DNA of 64,000 bases from Marinigracilibium pacificum (GCF_012926615.1 NZ_JABBNU010000001.1:310001-374000); one strand, 5' to 3'; counted from the first letter of the stretch, positions 45,212 to 55,064 are shown. The notes: generated by a model not told the origin, from the sequence alone. Made by a program: numbers and translations.

Positions 45212-46570
45212 TTGGAAGCATCCACAGAAGACCCACTACCTAGTTTACTTCTTTTTTTAAGCACTGATCTACCCGGAGCATGGTTTTATATAATCAATGG
45301 TCTGGTGATATTGCTTTTGATCTTATTGTCCGGATTAATTTCCGGTTCTGAAGTAGCGTATTTTTCGCTAACTAGAGAAGAAATTGAAAAGTGTCTGACA
45401 AGCCAGAATAAAACTGAAAAGTTGATGGGCGAATTGTTAAGCAATCCAAAGAGGTTGCTGGCAACGATCCTGATTACAAATAACCTTGTTAATGTAGGTA
45501 TTGTTACAGTATCTACTTTTTTAACTTGGGAGATTATCGGATCAACCTCAACAGAAGGTAAAATTGTAACCCTGTTAACTTTTATATCTACATTTATAAT
45601 AGTATTCTTTGGAGAGGTAATCCCTAAAATTTATGCTAATCAAAAGGGGTTTTCTTTTGCAAAAGGTACTGCCAGGATGCTATCGATTTTTGAAGTTATC
45701 TTTTTGCCATTATCATGGCTGCTAACTTCAGTTGATATGTTTCTTGATAAGCGAATCAAGCGAAAAGGGTATGATATTTCGGTTGAAAATATTCAAAAAG
45801 CAATTGACCTGACAACAGAAACTGAAGGAACTGAAGAAGAAAAGGACTTATTAAAAGGAATTGCAAAATTCGGTACTTTAACAGTAAAACAGGTTATGAA
45901 ATCAAGAATGGATATCACTGCGTTTGATATCGAAGATGATTTTCATGAGTTACTTGATCGAATAAATAAGAGCGGGTATTCAAGAGTTCCTGTTTACAGA
46001 GATACTATAGATAAAATTGAAGGGATCTTGTATGTTAAAGATCTTATTCCTTTTATAGATGAAAATGAAGAATTCAGATGGCAAAATTTACTTCGGCCTG
46101 GGTTTTTTATTCCTGAAAACAAGAAAGTTGAAAGCTTGTTAAGAGATTTTCAGGAAAAGAAGGTTCATATGGCTATCGTAGTGGATGAGTATGGAGGAAC
46201 TTCTGGTTTAATTACTCTGGAGGATGTTATTGAGGAAATTGTTGGCGAGATAAATGATGAGTTTGATCTTGATGACGATGAAATCCCATATAATAAACTA
46301 GATCAAAATACATTCGTATTTGAAGGTAAGACTTCTCTTAATGATGTATGTAAGATAATCGGTGAAGAGAATGGGCGATTTGACGAAGTTAAAGGTGAGA
46401 GTGAGTCGCTTGGCGGTTTAATATTAGAACTTTCTTCAAAGCTCCCACGTGTTGGAGAGAAGATTAAATATGAGAACTTTTTATTCACTATTGTTGCTGT
46501 TGATGCAAGAAGGATAAAAAGAGTTAGAGTTTTCAGGGCTGCAGGGTCCAACCAACTTACAAATACATAA
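45212..46570 (+). CDS. gldE: Gliding motility-associated protein GldE (CNNM/CBS)
   Basis: 452 aa. Four-helix CNNM/DUF21 membrane domain (~25-190; LSGLISGSEVAYFSLTREEIE, GEVIPKIYANQKG), a CBS pair (~215-340) and a C-terminal CorC/HlyC transporter-associated domain (~360-445). GldE is a HlyC/CorC homologue implicated in supporting gliding in Flavobacterium. The start is TTG at 45212, 23 bp after ssb. The stop overlaps the gldD start as TAATG, suggesting translational coupling. Confidence 0.88.
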   Translation: MEASTEDPLPSLLLFLSTDLPGAWFYIINGLVILLLILLSGLISGSEVAYFSLTREEIEKCLTSQNKTEKLMGELLSNPKRLLATILITNNLVNVGIVTVSTFLTWEIIGSTSTEGKIVTLLTFISTFIIVFFGEVIPKIYANQKGFSFAKGTARMLSIFEVIFLPLSWLLTSVDMFLDKRIKRKGYDISVENIQKAIDLTTETEGTEEEKDLLKGIAKFGTLTVKQVMKSRMDITAFDIEDDFHELLDRINKSGYSRVPVYRDTIDKIEGILYVKDLIPFIDENEEFRWQNLLRPGFFIPENKKVESLLRDFQEKKVHMAIVVDEYGGTSGLITLEDVIEEIVGEINDEFDLDDDEIPYNKLDQNTFVFEGKTSLNDVCKIIGEENGRFDEVKGESESLGGLILELSSKLPRVGEKIKYENFLFTIVAVDARRIKRVRVFRAAGSNQLTNT

Positions 46571-47154
46571 TGAAAAAGATATTCATTGTAACGATAATAG
46601 TAATATTGATTACAAGTGCTTGTAACAATGACTTCGTACCTAAACCTAAAGGGTATAATTACATTGTTTTACCTGAACATCAATATGAAAGGATCCCCAA
46701 TGAATATCCGTATTCTTTTAATAAAAATACTGCTGCCGTAATTAAAAGAGATTCTTCCGGAATAGCGGAGCCATATTGGATCCATTTGTTCTACCCTGAT
46801 TTAAATGCAGATATTCAAATTACTTATAAAAGAATCAATAACGATTCTACATTACTAAGGGAGTATATTGGTGATGCTTTCAAATTAACTTCTAAACATC
46901 AGGTTAAAGCTACAGGCATTAGCGAGGTTATAGATACGCTTGAAACTGGTAAAGTGGCAGTTTATGCACTTATACAAGGTGAAGTTCCAAGTCAAGTGCA
47001 GTTTTTTGTTACGGATAGTACAGAAAACTTTTTTCGAGGCGCAATGTATTTCCCTATTGCAACGAAAAGTGATTCATTGAAACCATCAGTTAACTATCTA
47101 AAAGAAGATATTAATGTTTTATTAAACTCTCTTGAGTGGAGAGAAGTTGATTAA
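46570..47154 (+). CDS. gldD: Gliding motility lipoprotein GldD
   Basis: 194 aa. Lipoprotein signal with ITSAC (Cys ~18). The body fits GldD: PKPKGYNYIVLPEHQYERI, EPYWIHLFYPDLNADIQITYK, and FFRGAMYFPIATKSDSLKPS near the end. GldD is essential for gliding in F. johnsoniae. It overlaps gldE by one base. No terminator hairpin is evident in the 10 bp before the convergent DUF1684 gene. Confidence 0.88.
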   Translation: MKKIFIVTIIVILITSACNNDFVPKPKGYNYIVLPEHQYERIPNEYPYSFNKNTAAVIKRDSSGIAEPYWIHLFYPDLNADIQITYKRINNDSTLLREYIGDAFKLTSKHQVKATGISEVIDTLETGKVAVYALIQGEVPSQVQFFVTDSTENFFRGAMYFPIATKSDSLKPSVNYLKEDINVLLNSLEWREVD

Positions 47155-47164
47155 TAACTTAATG

Positions 47165-47755
47165 TTATTTATTGTAGTTTTTTTCTCCTGCAGTAATAGC
47201 CATATCAATAAAACTTTCATTTCCAGGAATAGGGCAAGCATATCCTTCTGAATAAGCACAATATGGGTTATATGCTTTATTAAAGTCTATTTCAACAGAA
47301 TTAAAATTTTCAGGAATATACAGGTCTAAATATCTTCCGGCACCATAACTTTCTTCCCCTGTTGTTTGATCAAGAAAAGGAACAAATAAGTGCTTTTCAT
47401 ATCCTTTTATTGGCAACATAGATTGGTAAACTGGAAGTGAATATTCAGTTCCTTTTAGTTTAAATACAAGAGTTCCATAAAGCTTGAAGGTTTTTTGAAT
47501 ACCAGAAGATGTATCAAATGTTTTCATCTTCATTCCCGGGTAGATTTCTAATTTTCCGGTTACATTAAAATGGCTATCAACGGGAAAGTAATTCAGGCCT
47601 TTAAATGAATCCTTATCCTTAATTGGAGACTGATCACTATTAATAAATTCCTGATGCTTCTCTTCTCTATGATTAATTATTGATTGTTGATAATCCTGTG
47701 CTAAAAGTGTAAAATTAAAAATCAGGATTGAAAAGGTTAAAAAATGTTTTATCAT
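47165..47755 (-). CDS. DUF1684 domain-containing secreted protein
   Basis: 196 aa with a signal peptide (~1-19, ending LLAQ). DUF1684 features: REEKHQEFINSDQSPI, LKGLNYFPVD-type segment FKGLNYFPVDSHFNV, VPFLDQTTGEESYGAGRYLDL and NPYCAYSEGYACPIPGNESF with two conserved cysteines. The function of the family is not established. Its start overlaps the M20D amidohydrolase stop (ATGA, 4 bp), so it is the last gene of the secA-led operon. Confidence 0.85.
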   Translation of the reverse strand: MIKHFLTFSILIFNFTLLAQDYQQSIINHREEKHQEFINSDQSPIKDKDSFKGLNYFPVDSHFNVTGKLEIYPGMKMKTFDTSSGIQKTFKLYGTLVFKLKGTEYSLPVYQSMLPIKGYEKHLFVPFLDQTTGEESYGAGRYLDLYIPENFNSVEIDFNKAYNPYCAYSEGYACPIPGNESFIDMAITAGEKNYNK

Positions 47756-48957
47756 AAATTGTTATTCAGTTCTTTCAAAGCTAACCAAGCCATTAGACCC
47801 GGGCCAATCTTCAAGGCATTTTCATCAATGTCAAATTTTGGTGTGTGGACACCATTAACAATACCTCTTGCTTCATTTCTGGTTCCCAGTCTGTAAAAAC
47901 ATGCTGGAATTTCATGAGAGTAATAAGAAAAGTCTTCACCGGCAAGCCAAAGATCAAGGTCAACTACATTTTCTTCACCTAGATATTCAATAGCCCAGCC
48001 TTTTGCTCTATCTGCTAGTTCAGGATTATTTTTAAGGTGAGGGTAACCTACTTTAATATCAAATTCACAGCTTCCACCCATACTCTCAGCCATGCCCTCA
48101 GCCATTTTCTTCATTTTTTGATGAGCATTTTTTCTCCACTCTTCATCAAATGTTCTAAATGTTCCTTCGATATACACTTCATCAGGAATAACATTAGTAG
48201 CTCCTTCTGCGATAACTTTTCCAAAAGATAACACTGATGGAATTTTAGGACTTGCAACACGGCTAACAATCTGTTGAAGAGCCACAATTATATGAGAAGC
48301 GATAACTACAGGATCGATGTTCATTTCGGGCATTGCACCATGACCTCCTTTACCTTTAACCCTTACATAAATTTCATCAGCACTTGCCATATACATACCA
48401 GACCTGAAACCTACTTTGCCGGCTTCAATCAGTGGCATTACATGTTGACCTAAAATTGATGATGGGTTTGGATTTTTAAGCACGCCTTCTTTAATCATTA
48501 TCGAGGCACCACCAGGAAACTTTTCTTCTCCGGGTTGGAAAATTAATTTTACAGTTCCCTTAAAGTCCTTTTTGATTTCATTCAGGATTTTTGCCGCACC
48601 AAGTAGAGAGGATGTATGTACATCATGTCCACAGGCATGCATTACACCTTCGTTGACAGATTTATACTCTACATCATTGGTTTCATTTATAGGAAGGGCG
48701 TCCATATCAGCCCGCAGTGCAACAATGGAAGAATCAGGGTCGGTACCTTTAATTAAAGCTACCAGCCCTGTATCTGCCATTTCAGTTATTTCATCAACCC
48801 CGATAGACTCCAATTGCTTACGGACATATTCAGAGGTTTTATACTCTTGAAAGGAAAGTTCCGGATGCTTATGTATATGTCTACGATTTGCTAAAACCTC
48901 AGAATAAATATTTTCATTTATATCTTTAATCTTAGCTGCGAGGTTGTTTAAATCCAT
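47752..48957 (-). CDS. M20D family amidohydrolase
   Basis: 401 aa. Catalytic di-metal site: the family cysteine and histidine in HACGHDVHTSSLLGA, FQPGEEKFPGGA with the catalytic glutamate pair, GQHVMP, and WLAGEDFSYY near the C-terminus. M20D enzymes (IAA-amino acid hydrolase / hippuricase / diaminopimelate deacetylase types) cleave N-acyl or peptide bonds of amino-acid conjugates. No signal peptide, cytosolic. Starts 1 bp after the SPOR gene and overlaps DUF1684. The exact substrate is not determinable. Confidence 0.92.
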   Translation of the reverse strand: MDLNNLAAKIKDINENIYSEVLANRRHIHKHPELSFQEYKTSEYVRKQLESIGVDEITEMADTGLVALIKGTDPDSSIVALRADMDALPINETNDVEYKSVNEGVMHACGHDVHTSSLLGAAKILNEIKKDFKGTVKLIFQPGEEKFPGGASIMIKEGVLKNPNPSSILGQHVMPLIEAGKVGFRSGMYMASADEIYVRVKGKGGHGAMPEMNIDPVVIASHIIVALQQIVSRVASPKIPSVLSFGKVIAEGATNVIPDEVYIEGTFRTFDEEWRKNAHQKMKKMAEGMAESMGGSCEFDIKVGYPHLKNNPELADRAKGWAIEYLGEENVVDLDLWLAGEDFSYYSHEIPACFYRLGTRNEARGIVNGVHTPKFDIDENALKIGPGLMAWLALKELNNNL

Positions 48958-48958
48958 G

Positions 48959-49477
48959 TTATTTTATTTTGATTCTATGTGGGACAATGATAGCTGTCGG
49001 AATAGATTTCTTTAATTGAGCCTCTAGTTCATGAGCCTCCAGCTTTTCATAAAATTCACCAACCAGTACTTTAAAATTAGGCTCATCAAAAATTACTTTA
49101 GGAGTGTAGCCTTTAACACTATTATAGACATCCCCCTTCATTTTGTTTGCCTTTTCTCGATCACGACCACTATACACCTGTACTGTGAATCCGTTGATAT
49201 ATTCTGATTTTTTGGTTTCATCAGTGATTGATTCCAGTGTAGAATTAACTTCAGCGGTCACATCATTAGACACCTCTTTATTTGGGTCTACTGAAACAGT
49301 ATGAGGCGTAGTAATGGTATCAGAAGGCATAGTTACTTCATAACTAGGTCTGGTTTGACTTAAATCATCAGAAACCTTTACTCCTGATCCAGAGCCTGAC
49401 GTTGCCTTGCTGGTACCGGCACACTGGAAAAATAACACTAAACTAAAAAGTACTGCAATTCTCAAGATCTTTTCCAT
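48959..49477 (-). CDS. SPOR domain-containing probable lipoprotein
   Basis: 172 aa from ATG 49477 (ATG 49492, five codons longer, is possible). Hydrophobic N-terminus followed by FFQCAGTSK, a relaxed lipobox-like site. A Ser/Thr-rich linker precedes a C-terminal SPOR domain (~98-165; GFTVQVYSGRDREKANKMKG, VIFDEPNFKVLVGEFYEKLEA), which binds denuded septal peptidoglycan. Lies 24 bp after secA. Likely a cell-envelope/division protein; the enzymatic part is absent. Confidence 0.8.
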   Translation of the reverse strand: MEKILRIAVLFSLVLFFQCAGTSKATSGSGSGVKVSDDLSQTRPSYEVTMPSDTITTPHTVSVDPNKEVSNDVTAEVNSTLESITDETKKSEYINGFTVQVYSGRDREKANKMKGDVYNSVKGYTPKVIFDEPNFKVLVGEFYEKLEAHELEAQLKKSIPTAIIVPHRIKIK

Positions 49478-49501
49478 AATAATTTTAAACATCGGTTATT
49501 A

Positions 49502-52500
49502 TCAGCTTTCGATAATAACACATTTATTGTTGTTGACATCTTCTTCAACAGTCTTAAACTTAACGTCTTTTTTTATCGTTCCGTCTGTATACTGAACAGT
49601 TACTTTATCATTTCTTCCAGCAATCTTTATTGATTTAACTGGTTGTACCTTTTCAGCAGGAGGTCTATTACCTTGTGGGGCTGCTTGACGGCTTTGTTGA
49701 TTTAATAGTGAGCCACTATCTTCTTTTGACTCTTTTAACTGCTGTCGTTTTGCTCTATGAGCCGCTTTTACCTCATCAGCCTGTTGTACAGGAAGGTTCG
49801 CTTTTAGTAGGAAAGAAATAGTTTCTTCATTAAGTCGGGCTACAAATTTTTTGAATAGCTCGAAACCTTCAAATTTGTAGATCAACAATGGATCTTTCTG
49901 TTCGTAAACTGCATTTTGAACCGACTGTTTTAAGTCATCCATATCACGAAGATGCTCTTTCCAGTTTTGATCGATTAATGCTAAGGTGATCATTTTCTCC
50001 ATTGAGTTGATCAGCTCGTCACAATTCGTTTCAATATTTCGCTTAAGGTTCGTAGAAATACCAATTTGTTTTTTACCATCAGTAAATGGCACAAGTATTT
50101 CTTCAACAGTAGCTCCTCTTTCTTCAAATACTTTCTGGAATATTGGAAGAGCTTTTTCTCTGATCAAATTATTTTTACGATTATACTCTTCAAGAGCAAC
50201 GGAATATAACTCTTCAGTTAATTTATCTACAGGAGTACTTTTTAATTTTTCCTCGTCAAACGGAGGCTCAATTCCAAGAGTAGCAAGGCAAGCAAAGTTA
50301 AATGACTCAAGGTCTTCAGTACCTTTATACATATTTACGATATCCACACTGGTATCATAAAGCATGTTGAAAATATCAACTTTCAGCCTTTCACCAAAAA
50401 GAGCGTTTTTACGTCTTTTGTAAATAACCTCTCTTTGAGAATTCATTACGTCATCATATTCAAGAAGTCGTTTACGAATTCCAAAGTTGTTTTCCTCAAC
50501 TTTCTTTTGAGCTCTTTCGATTGATTTTGTGATCATGCTATGCTGTATCACTTCACCTTCCTTAAGCCCCATTCGATCCATCCACTTTGATACCCTGTCA
50601 GATCCAAAAAGCCTCATCAGGTTATCTTCAAGGGATACATAGAACTGAGATGAGCCCGGGTCTCCCTGACGACCAGCACGACCTCTTAACTGCCTGTCAA
50701 CACGTCTTGACTCGTGTCTTTCTGTACCAATTATTGCAAGACCACCAGCTTCTTTAGATTCAGGTGTTAGTTTAATATCAGTACCACGACCAGCCATGTT
50801 AGTTGCAATGGTTACAGTGCCTGGCTTTCCAGCTTCTGCAACAACATCTGCTTCCTTAGCGTGTTGTTTTGCATTTAAAACCTGGTGCTTAATATTTCTC
50901 AGCTTTAACATTCGGCTAAGAATCTCACTGATTTCAACTGACGTAGTACCAACCAATACTGGTCTGCCAGCATCTGTAAGTTTAACTACTTCTTCTACTA
51001 CTGCATTAAACTTTTCTCTGACAGTTTTATATACTAAATCTTCTCTGTCATCTCTAACGATAGGTCTGTTAGTTGGAATAACAACCACATCAAGCTTATA
51101 GATTTCCCACAATTCGCCAGCTTCAGTTTCTGCAGTACCAGTCATACCTGCAAGCTTGTGATACATACGGAAGTAATTCTGAAGTGTGATTGTAGCATAA
51201 GTCTGAGTAGCGTCTTCTACTTTAACATTTTCTTTAGCTTCAATCGCCTGGTGCAGACCATCAGAATATCTTCGGCCTTCCATTACACGACCCGTTTGTT
51301 CGTCGACAATTTTTACTTTGCCATCAACAATAATATACTCAGTATCCTTTTCGTAAAGTGCATAAGCCCTTAAAAGCTGATTAACTGAGTGAATTCTTTG
51401 CGATTTTACTGAGTAGTCACTGATAATAGCTTCTTTTTTTAGGTGCAGTTCATCTTTATCAAGATCTGCTTGTTTTTCAAGGTTTGCTATTTCAGTACCA
51501 ATGTCAGGAAGAATAAAGAAGTTTGGATCTTCACCTTCTTTTGTAATCTGCTCAATACCTTTTTCTGTTAGCTCAATTGAGTTTGTTTTTTCTTCAATAG
51601 TAAAGAAAAGAGGCTCATCAGCTTCTGGCATTAATTTTTGGTTTTCTGCCAGATAAATATTTTCAGTTTTTTGAAGAATAGTTTTAACTCCAGTCTGACT
51701 TAAGAACTTAATTAATGGCTTATATTTTGGTAAACCTCTGTAAGCCCTGAATAAAGCTAAACCACCTTCTTTTTCATTTCCGTCAGCAATAAGTTTCTTG
51801 GCTTCCTGAAGGAATTGAGAAACTATTTTTTTCTGAGATTCAAATAGTCCGGACATTCTCGGTTTAAGATCATAAAACTCATGTTCATCACCTTTTGGAA
51901 TCGGACCGGAAATAATTAGTGGGGTACGAGCATCATCAACAAGTACTGAGTCAACCTCATCGACCATGGCAAAGTGGTGTCTTCGCTGAACGAGGTCTCC
52001 AGTTTCTCTTGCCATATTATCTCTCAGGTAATCAAAACCAAACTCGTTGTTAGTTCCGTAAGTAATATCAGCCTTATATGCTTTTCTTCTTTCTTCAGAA
52101 TTTGGCTGATATTTATCAATACAGTCAACCTGCATTCCGTGAAACTGGAAGATTGGAGCCATCCATTCACTGTCACGCTTAGCCAAATAATCATTAACCG
52201 TAACAACATGAACGCCTCTTCTGGCTAAAGCGTTAAGGAAAGCTGGTAGGGTTGCAACCAGGGTTTTACCTTCACCGGTAGCCATCTCCGCAATTTTACC
52301 TTGGTGAAGAACGATACCACCAATAAGCTGAACATCATAATGAAGCATATTCCAGGTAATCATTGATCCTGCTGCCTTCCATTCATTATGCCAGATAGCA
52401 TTATCCCCTTCGATTTCTACATTTTCATATTTGACAGCTAGCTCCCTATCAAAATGGTTTGCTTCAACAACCAGTTTTCCATTGTCTTTGAATCTTCTAG

Positions 52501-52864
52501 CAGTTTCTTTAACAATGGCAAAACCTTTTGGAAGAATTTCTTCAAGAACCTTTTCAAGATCAGTATTTCGATCATCTTCCAAAGCATCTATTTTATCATA
52601 AATAGCTTCTTTTTGATGAACATCAAGCTCAGGAGCTTCAGCTTTAGTTTGAAGTTCTGCAATTTCATCATCAAAATGCTTTAGTTTTTCGTCAATATAC
52701 TCTTTAAGCTCAGTGGTCTTAGCTCTTAGTTCGTTATCCGAAATGCCTTTTAATGCCTCAAATTCTTTATTAATTTTCTCTACGATTGGAAGAAGCTCTT
52801 TAACATCTTTTTCAGACTTCGTTCCAAATAACTTCGAAAGACCTTTCGTTATAAAATCAATCAT
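49502..52864 (-). CDS. secA: Preprotein translocase subunit SecA
   Basis: 1120 aa, longer than E. coli SecA (901). Motor of the Sec translocon. Walker A MATGEGKT (~194-201) and the DEAD-type MVDEVDSVLVDD (~299-310), the preprotein cross-linking domain with Bacteroidota insertions, GTSVEISE, TNMAGRGTDIKL and the helical scaffold LIDQNWKEHLRDMDDLKQSV. The C-terminus has the GRND stem of the usual zinc tail, but then runs KVTVQYTDGTIKKD to the end, with no CxCxSGxxxxxCC motif. First gene of an operon with the SPOR, M20D and DUF1684 genes. Confidence 0.97.
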   Translation of the reverse strand: MIDFITKGLSKLFGTKSEKDVKELLPIVEKINKEFEALKGISDNELRAKTTELKEYIDEKLKHFDDEIAELQTKAEAPELDVHQKEAIYDKIDALEDDRNTDLEKVLEEILPKGFAIVKETARRFKDNGKLVVEANHFDRELAVKYENVEIEGDNAIWHNEWKAAGSMITWNMLHYDVQLIGGIVLHQGKIAEMATGEGKTLVATLPAFLNALARRGVHVVTVNDYLAKRDSEWMAPIFQFHGMQVDCIDKYQPNSEERRKAYKADITYGTNNEFGFDYLRDNMARETGDLVQRRHHFAMVDEVDSVLVDDARTPLIISGPIPKGDEHEFYDLKPRMSGLFESQKKIVSQFLQEAKKLIADGNEKEGGLALFRAYRGLPKYKPLIKFLSQTGVKTILQKTENIYLAENQKLMPEADEPLFFTIEEKTNSIELTEKGIEQITKEGEDPNFFILPDIGTEIANLEKQADLDKDELHLKKEAIISDYSVKSQRIHSVNQLLRAYALYEKDTEYIIVDGKVKIVDEQTGRVMEGRRYSDGLHQAIEAKENVKVEDATQTYATITLQNYFRMYHKLAGMTGTAETEAGELWEIYKLDVVVIPTNRPIVRDDREDLVYKTVREKFNAVVEEVVKLTDAGRPVLVGTTSVEISEILSRMLKLRNIKHQVLNAKQHAKEADVVAEAGKPGTVTIATNMAGRGTDIKLTPESKEAGGLAIIGTERHESRRVDRQLRGRAGRQGDPGSSQFYVSLEDNLMRLFGSDRVSKWMDRMGLKEGEVIQHSMITKSIERAQKKVEENNFGIRKRLLEYDDVMNSQREVIYKRRKNALFGERLKVDIFNMLYDTSVDIVNMYKGTEDLESFNFACLATLGIEPPFDEEKLKSTPVDKLTEELYSVALEEYNRKNNLIREKALPIFQKVFEERGATVEEILVPFTDGKKQIGISTNLKRNIETNCDELINSMEKMITLALIDQNWKEHLRDMDDLKQSVQNAVYEQKDPLLIYKFEGFELFKKFVARLNEETISFLLKANLPVQQADEVKAAHRAKRQQLKESKEDSGSLLNQQSRQAAPQGNRPPAEKVQPVKSIKIAGRNDKVTVQYTDGTIKKDVKFKTVEEDVNNNKCVIIES

Positions 52865-52956
52865 GGTTTATTTTCTTAAAAATTTATCCCTCGTAAATTT
52901 AATGTGTTTTATTAATTAATCCTGAATACCTGAGCAAATAAGCGATTGCTAAAAAA

Positions 52957-53739
52957 TCAAATTTCGATCTTTCCCTCAAATACTTTTTCTGCAGGCCCGG
53001 TAAGCCAGATATCTGAAAAATTGTCAGTATCAGGATCATGTTTAAAAGTTACAAACAACGTGCCTCCTTTTGCATTAATTTTCACGGGAGGTTTTATTCC
53101 CAACTTAAAGCCGGTTAAAGCCGCTGCAGTAATACCTGTTCCACAAGCAAGTGTTTCATCTTCAACACCTCTTTCGTATGTTCTGATAGAAAGCTCGCTA
53201 TCATTAATTAAAGATATAAAATTGACGTTTGAACCGCTTGGAGCATATTTTTCAGAATACCGTATTGCAGACCCTTCAGTTTTTACATCAGTATTTTCCA
53301 GAGTTTTACTTAGCACAATATGATGAGGAGAGCCCGTGTCAATGAAAAATTCTTTTTCAGAATATTTTTTTATCGTTCCTTTGACATAAAGGTCAATTGA
53401 AATATTATCATCGGAAATTTTGGCAGAGTGTGGCCCGTCTGTAGAATTAAAGTCACATTCAGAATCGGTTAACATCCCAAGGTGCTGGGCAAACCTAACC
53501 GCACAACGACTGCCATTACCGCAGAAGCTTTGGCTGCCATCTGCATTATAATAGACCATATCAAAATCTTTATCCTGAGAGTTGGATACAGTGATGAGGC
53601 CATCGGCACCGATACCGAATCTTCTGTCGCACAAAAATGAAATGGTATTAATAGAAATTGAGTCAAACTCTCCATTCCTGTTATCGAGCATGACAAAGTC
53701 ATTTCCTGCCCCCTGATATTTATAAAAGTTAACTATCAT
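52957..53739 (-). CDS. dapF: Diaminopimelate epimerase
   Basis: 260 aa. Interconverts LL- and meso-diaminopimelate for lysine and peptidoglycan synthesis. The two catalytic cysteines are in FCGNGSRC and LACGTGITAAAL; YQGAGNDFVMLDNR at the N-terminus is typical. A one-mismatch -7 element (CAGTTTTG) on the minus strand at 53746-53753 is followed by only six bases before the ATG. The rplS terminator separates it from rplS. Confidence 0.95.
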   Translation of the reverse strand: MIVNFYKYQGAGNDFVMLDNRNGEFDSISINTISFLCDRRFGIGADGLITVSNSQDKDFDMVYYNADGSQSFCGNGSRCAVRFAQHLGMLTDSECDFNSTDGPHSAKISDDNISIDLYVKGTIKKYSEKEFFIDTGSPHHIVLSKTLENTDVKTEGSAIRYSEKYAPSGSNVNFISLINDSELSIRTYERGVEDETLACGTGITAAALTGFKLGIKPPVKINAKGGTLFVTFKHDPDTDNFSDIWLTGPAEKVFEGKIEI

Positions 53740-53770
53740 TATTTACAAAACTGTGGTGAGCAATTTAATC

Positions 53771-53806
53771 AAAAAAAAAGCCAACCCAAGAATGGATCGG
53801 CTTTTT
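53771..53806 (-). terminator. Terminator of rplS
   Basis: AAAAAGCC / GGCTTTTT outer stem plus inner CC/GG pairs with two mismatches, loop AAGAAT, flanked by A and T tracts. It lies between rplS and dapF, both on the minus strand. Confidence 0.7.
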
Positions 53807-53824
53807 AGAAAGTCTTTAAGACTA

Positions 53825-54181
53825 TTATATTTTTTCTTTAATCCTTGCAGATTTACCTTGACGACCTCTTAGGTAGTAAAGTCTTGCTCTTCTTACTTTA
53901 CCTTTCTTAAGAACTTCGATTTTATCTAAGTTCGGAGAAAGTATAGGGAAGATTCTCTCAATACCAATACCGTTAGACACCTTTCTTACTGTGAAAGTTT
54001 CACCGTTAGTGCCAGAGCCTTTGCGCTGGATAACTGTTCCCTGAAATTGCTGGATTCTTTCTTTTCCTCCCTCAGAGATTCTTACGTGAACATTTACTGT
54101 GTCTCCTGATTTAAACTCTGGAAATTCTTTTCTCTCAGCGTTTACCAGGTTTTCTACTTTTTTTATAATTAATTCGCTCAT
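53825..54181 (-). CDS. rplS: 50S ribosomal protein L19
   Basis: 118 aa. bL19: [35 protein letters not shown], then [42 protein letters not shown]. It lies at the subunit interface. Own promoter upstream and a terminator downstream, so it is transcribed separately from trmD even though trmD-rplS order is conserved. Confidence 0.97.
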   Translation of the reverse strand: MSELIIKKVENLVNAERKEFPEFKSGDTVNVHVRISEGGKERIQQFQGTVIQRKGSGTNGETFTVRKVSNGIGIERIFPILSPNLDKIEVLKKGKVRRARLYYLRGRQGKSARIKEKI

Positions 54182-54232
54182 GACTAAAAGCTCTATAATA
54201 TCTGTACGTCCCGAAAATGGAGTGCAAATATA
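54182..54232 (-). promoter_or_regulatory. rplS promoter and leader
   Basis: TATATTTG on the minus strand at 54225-54232 matches TAnnTTTG. The ~37-nt leader to the ATG at 54181 contains GTCCC-like and GGGACGTACAG segments that could fold. Bacteroidota L19 genes are known to have leader RNAs in some lineages, but I cannot show that this is one. Confidence 0.5.
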
Positions 54233-54300
54233 TGAATAATATTTCTAAACCTATGAGATTCAATAAAAAAATATGAAAAACTTTTATTCTTTTATTTAAA

Positions 54301-54978
54301 TCACTCTTTAAACAGATCAGGACGTCTTTCTTTCGTTCTTTTAACAGCCTCATCCATTCTCCACTCTTCAATTTTAGCTTGATGACCAGATAATAAAATT
54401 TCCGGGACTTTATGTCCGTTATAATCAGCTGGTCTGGTATATACCGGAGGAGCAAGTAAATCATCCTGGAATGAATCACTTAATGCAGAAGTCTCATCAT
54501 TTAAAACACCAGGTATCAATCTTATTACTGCATCAGCTACAACAGCAGCAGCTAATTCACCACCACTTAAGACAAAATCTCCTATTGTAATTTCTTTAGT
54601 AATGAATAAATCCCTTACTCTCTGGTCTACACCTTTATAATGACCACATAGAATAATAAGATTGCCCAATAATGAAAGTCTGTTTGCTTCCTTTTGGTTA
54701 AAACTTTCTCCATCCGGTGTCATATAAATTATTTCATCGTATTCTCGCTCACTTTTTAAATGGTTAATACATGAAGCTATCGGTTCGATCATCATTACCA
54801 TACCTGCCCCTCCACCAAATGCATAATCATCAACAGCTTTATATTTTGATGTAGCATAATCTCTTAAATTATGCACAACAACCTCTGCAAGTCCTTTTTC
54901 TTTAGCCCGCTTTAAGATTGAGTGAGCAAAAGGGCTTTCTAGTAGCTCAGGGACACATGTGATGATATCAATACGCAT
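54301..54978 (-). CDS. trmD: tRNA (guanine-N1)-methyltransferase
   Basis: 225 aa. Makes m1G37 in tRNAs reading CNN codons and prevents +1 frameshifting. SPOUT fold with the deep knot: [30 protein letters not shown] and [30 protein letters not shown]. Domain for anticodon binding follows ([34 protein letters not shown]). Upstream of rplS on the same strand. Confidence 0.97.
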   Translation of the reverse strand: MRIDIITCVPELLESPFAHSILKRAKEKGLAEVVVHNLRDYATSKYKAVDDYAFGGGAGMVMMIEPIASCINHLKSEREYDEIIYMTPDGESFNQKEANRLSLLGNLIILCGHYKGVDQRVRDLFITKEITIGDFVLSGGELAAAVVADAVIRLIPGVLNDETSALSDSFQDDLLAPPVYTRPADYNGHKVPEILLSGHQAKIEEWRMDEAVKRTKERRPDLFKE

Positions 54979-54994
54979 GAAATAATTTTTTTTG

Positions 54995-55011
54995 CAAAAG
55001 TACCAAACCTA
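54995..55011 (-). promoter_or_regulatory. Two overlapping -7 elements for trmD
   Basis: On the minus strand TAGGTTTG (55011-55004) and TACTTTTG (55002-54995) both match TAnnTTTG. The nearer one leaves 16 bases before the trmD ATG (54978), the usual spacing in this window. Confidence 0.45.
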
Positions 55012-55064
55012 TTCGTATTTTAGTGTCAAACTACAATCAAAATCAACATATAAAGAGAACTATC

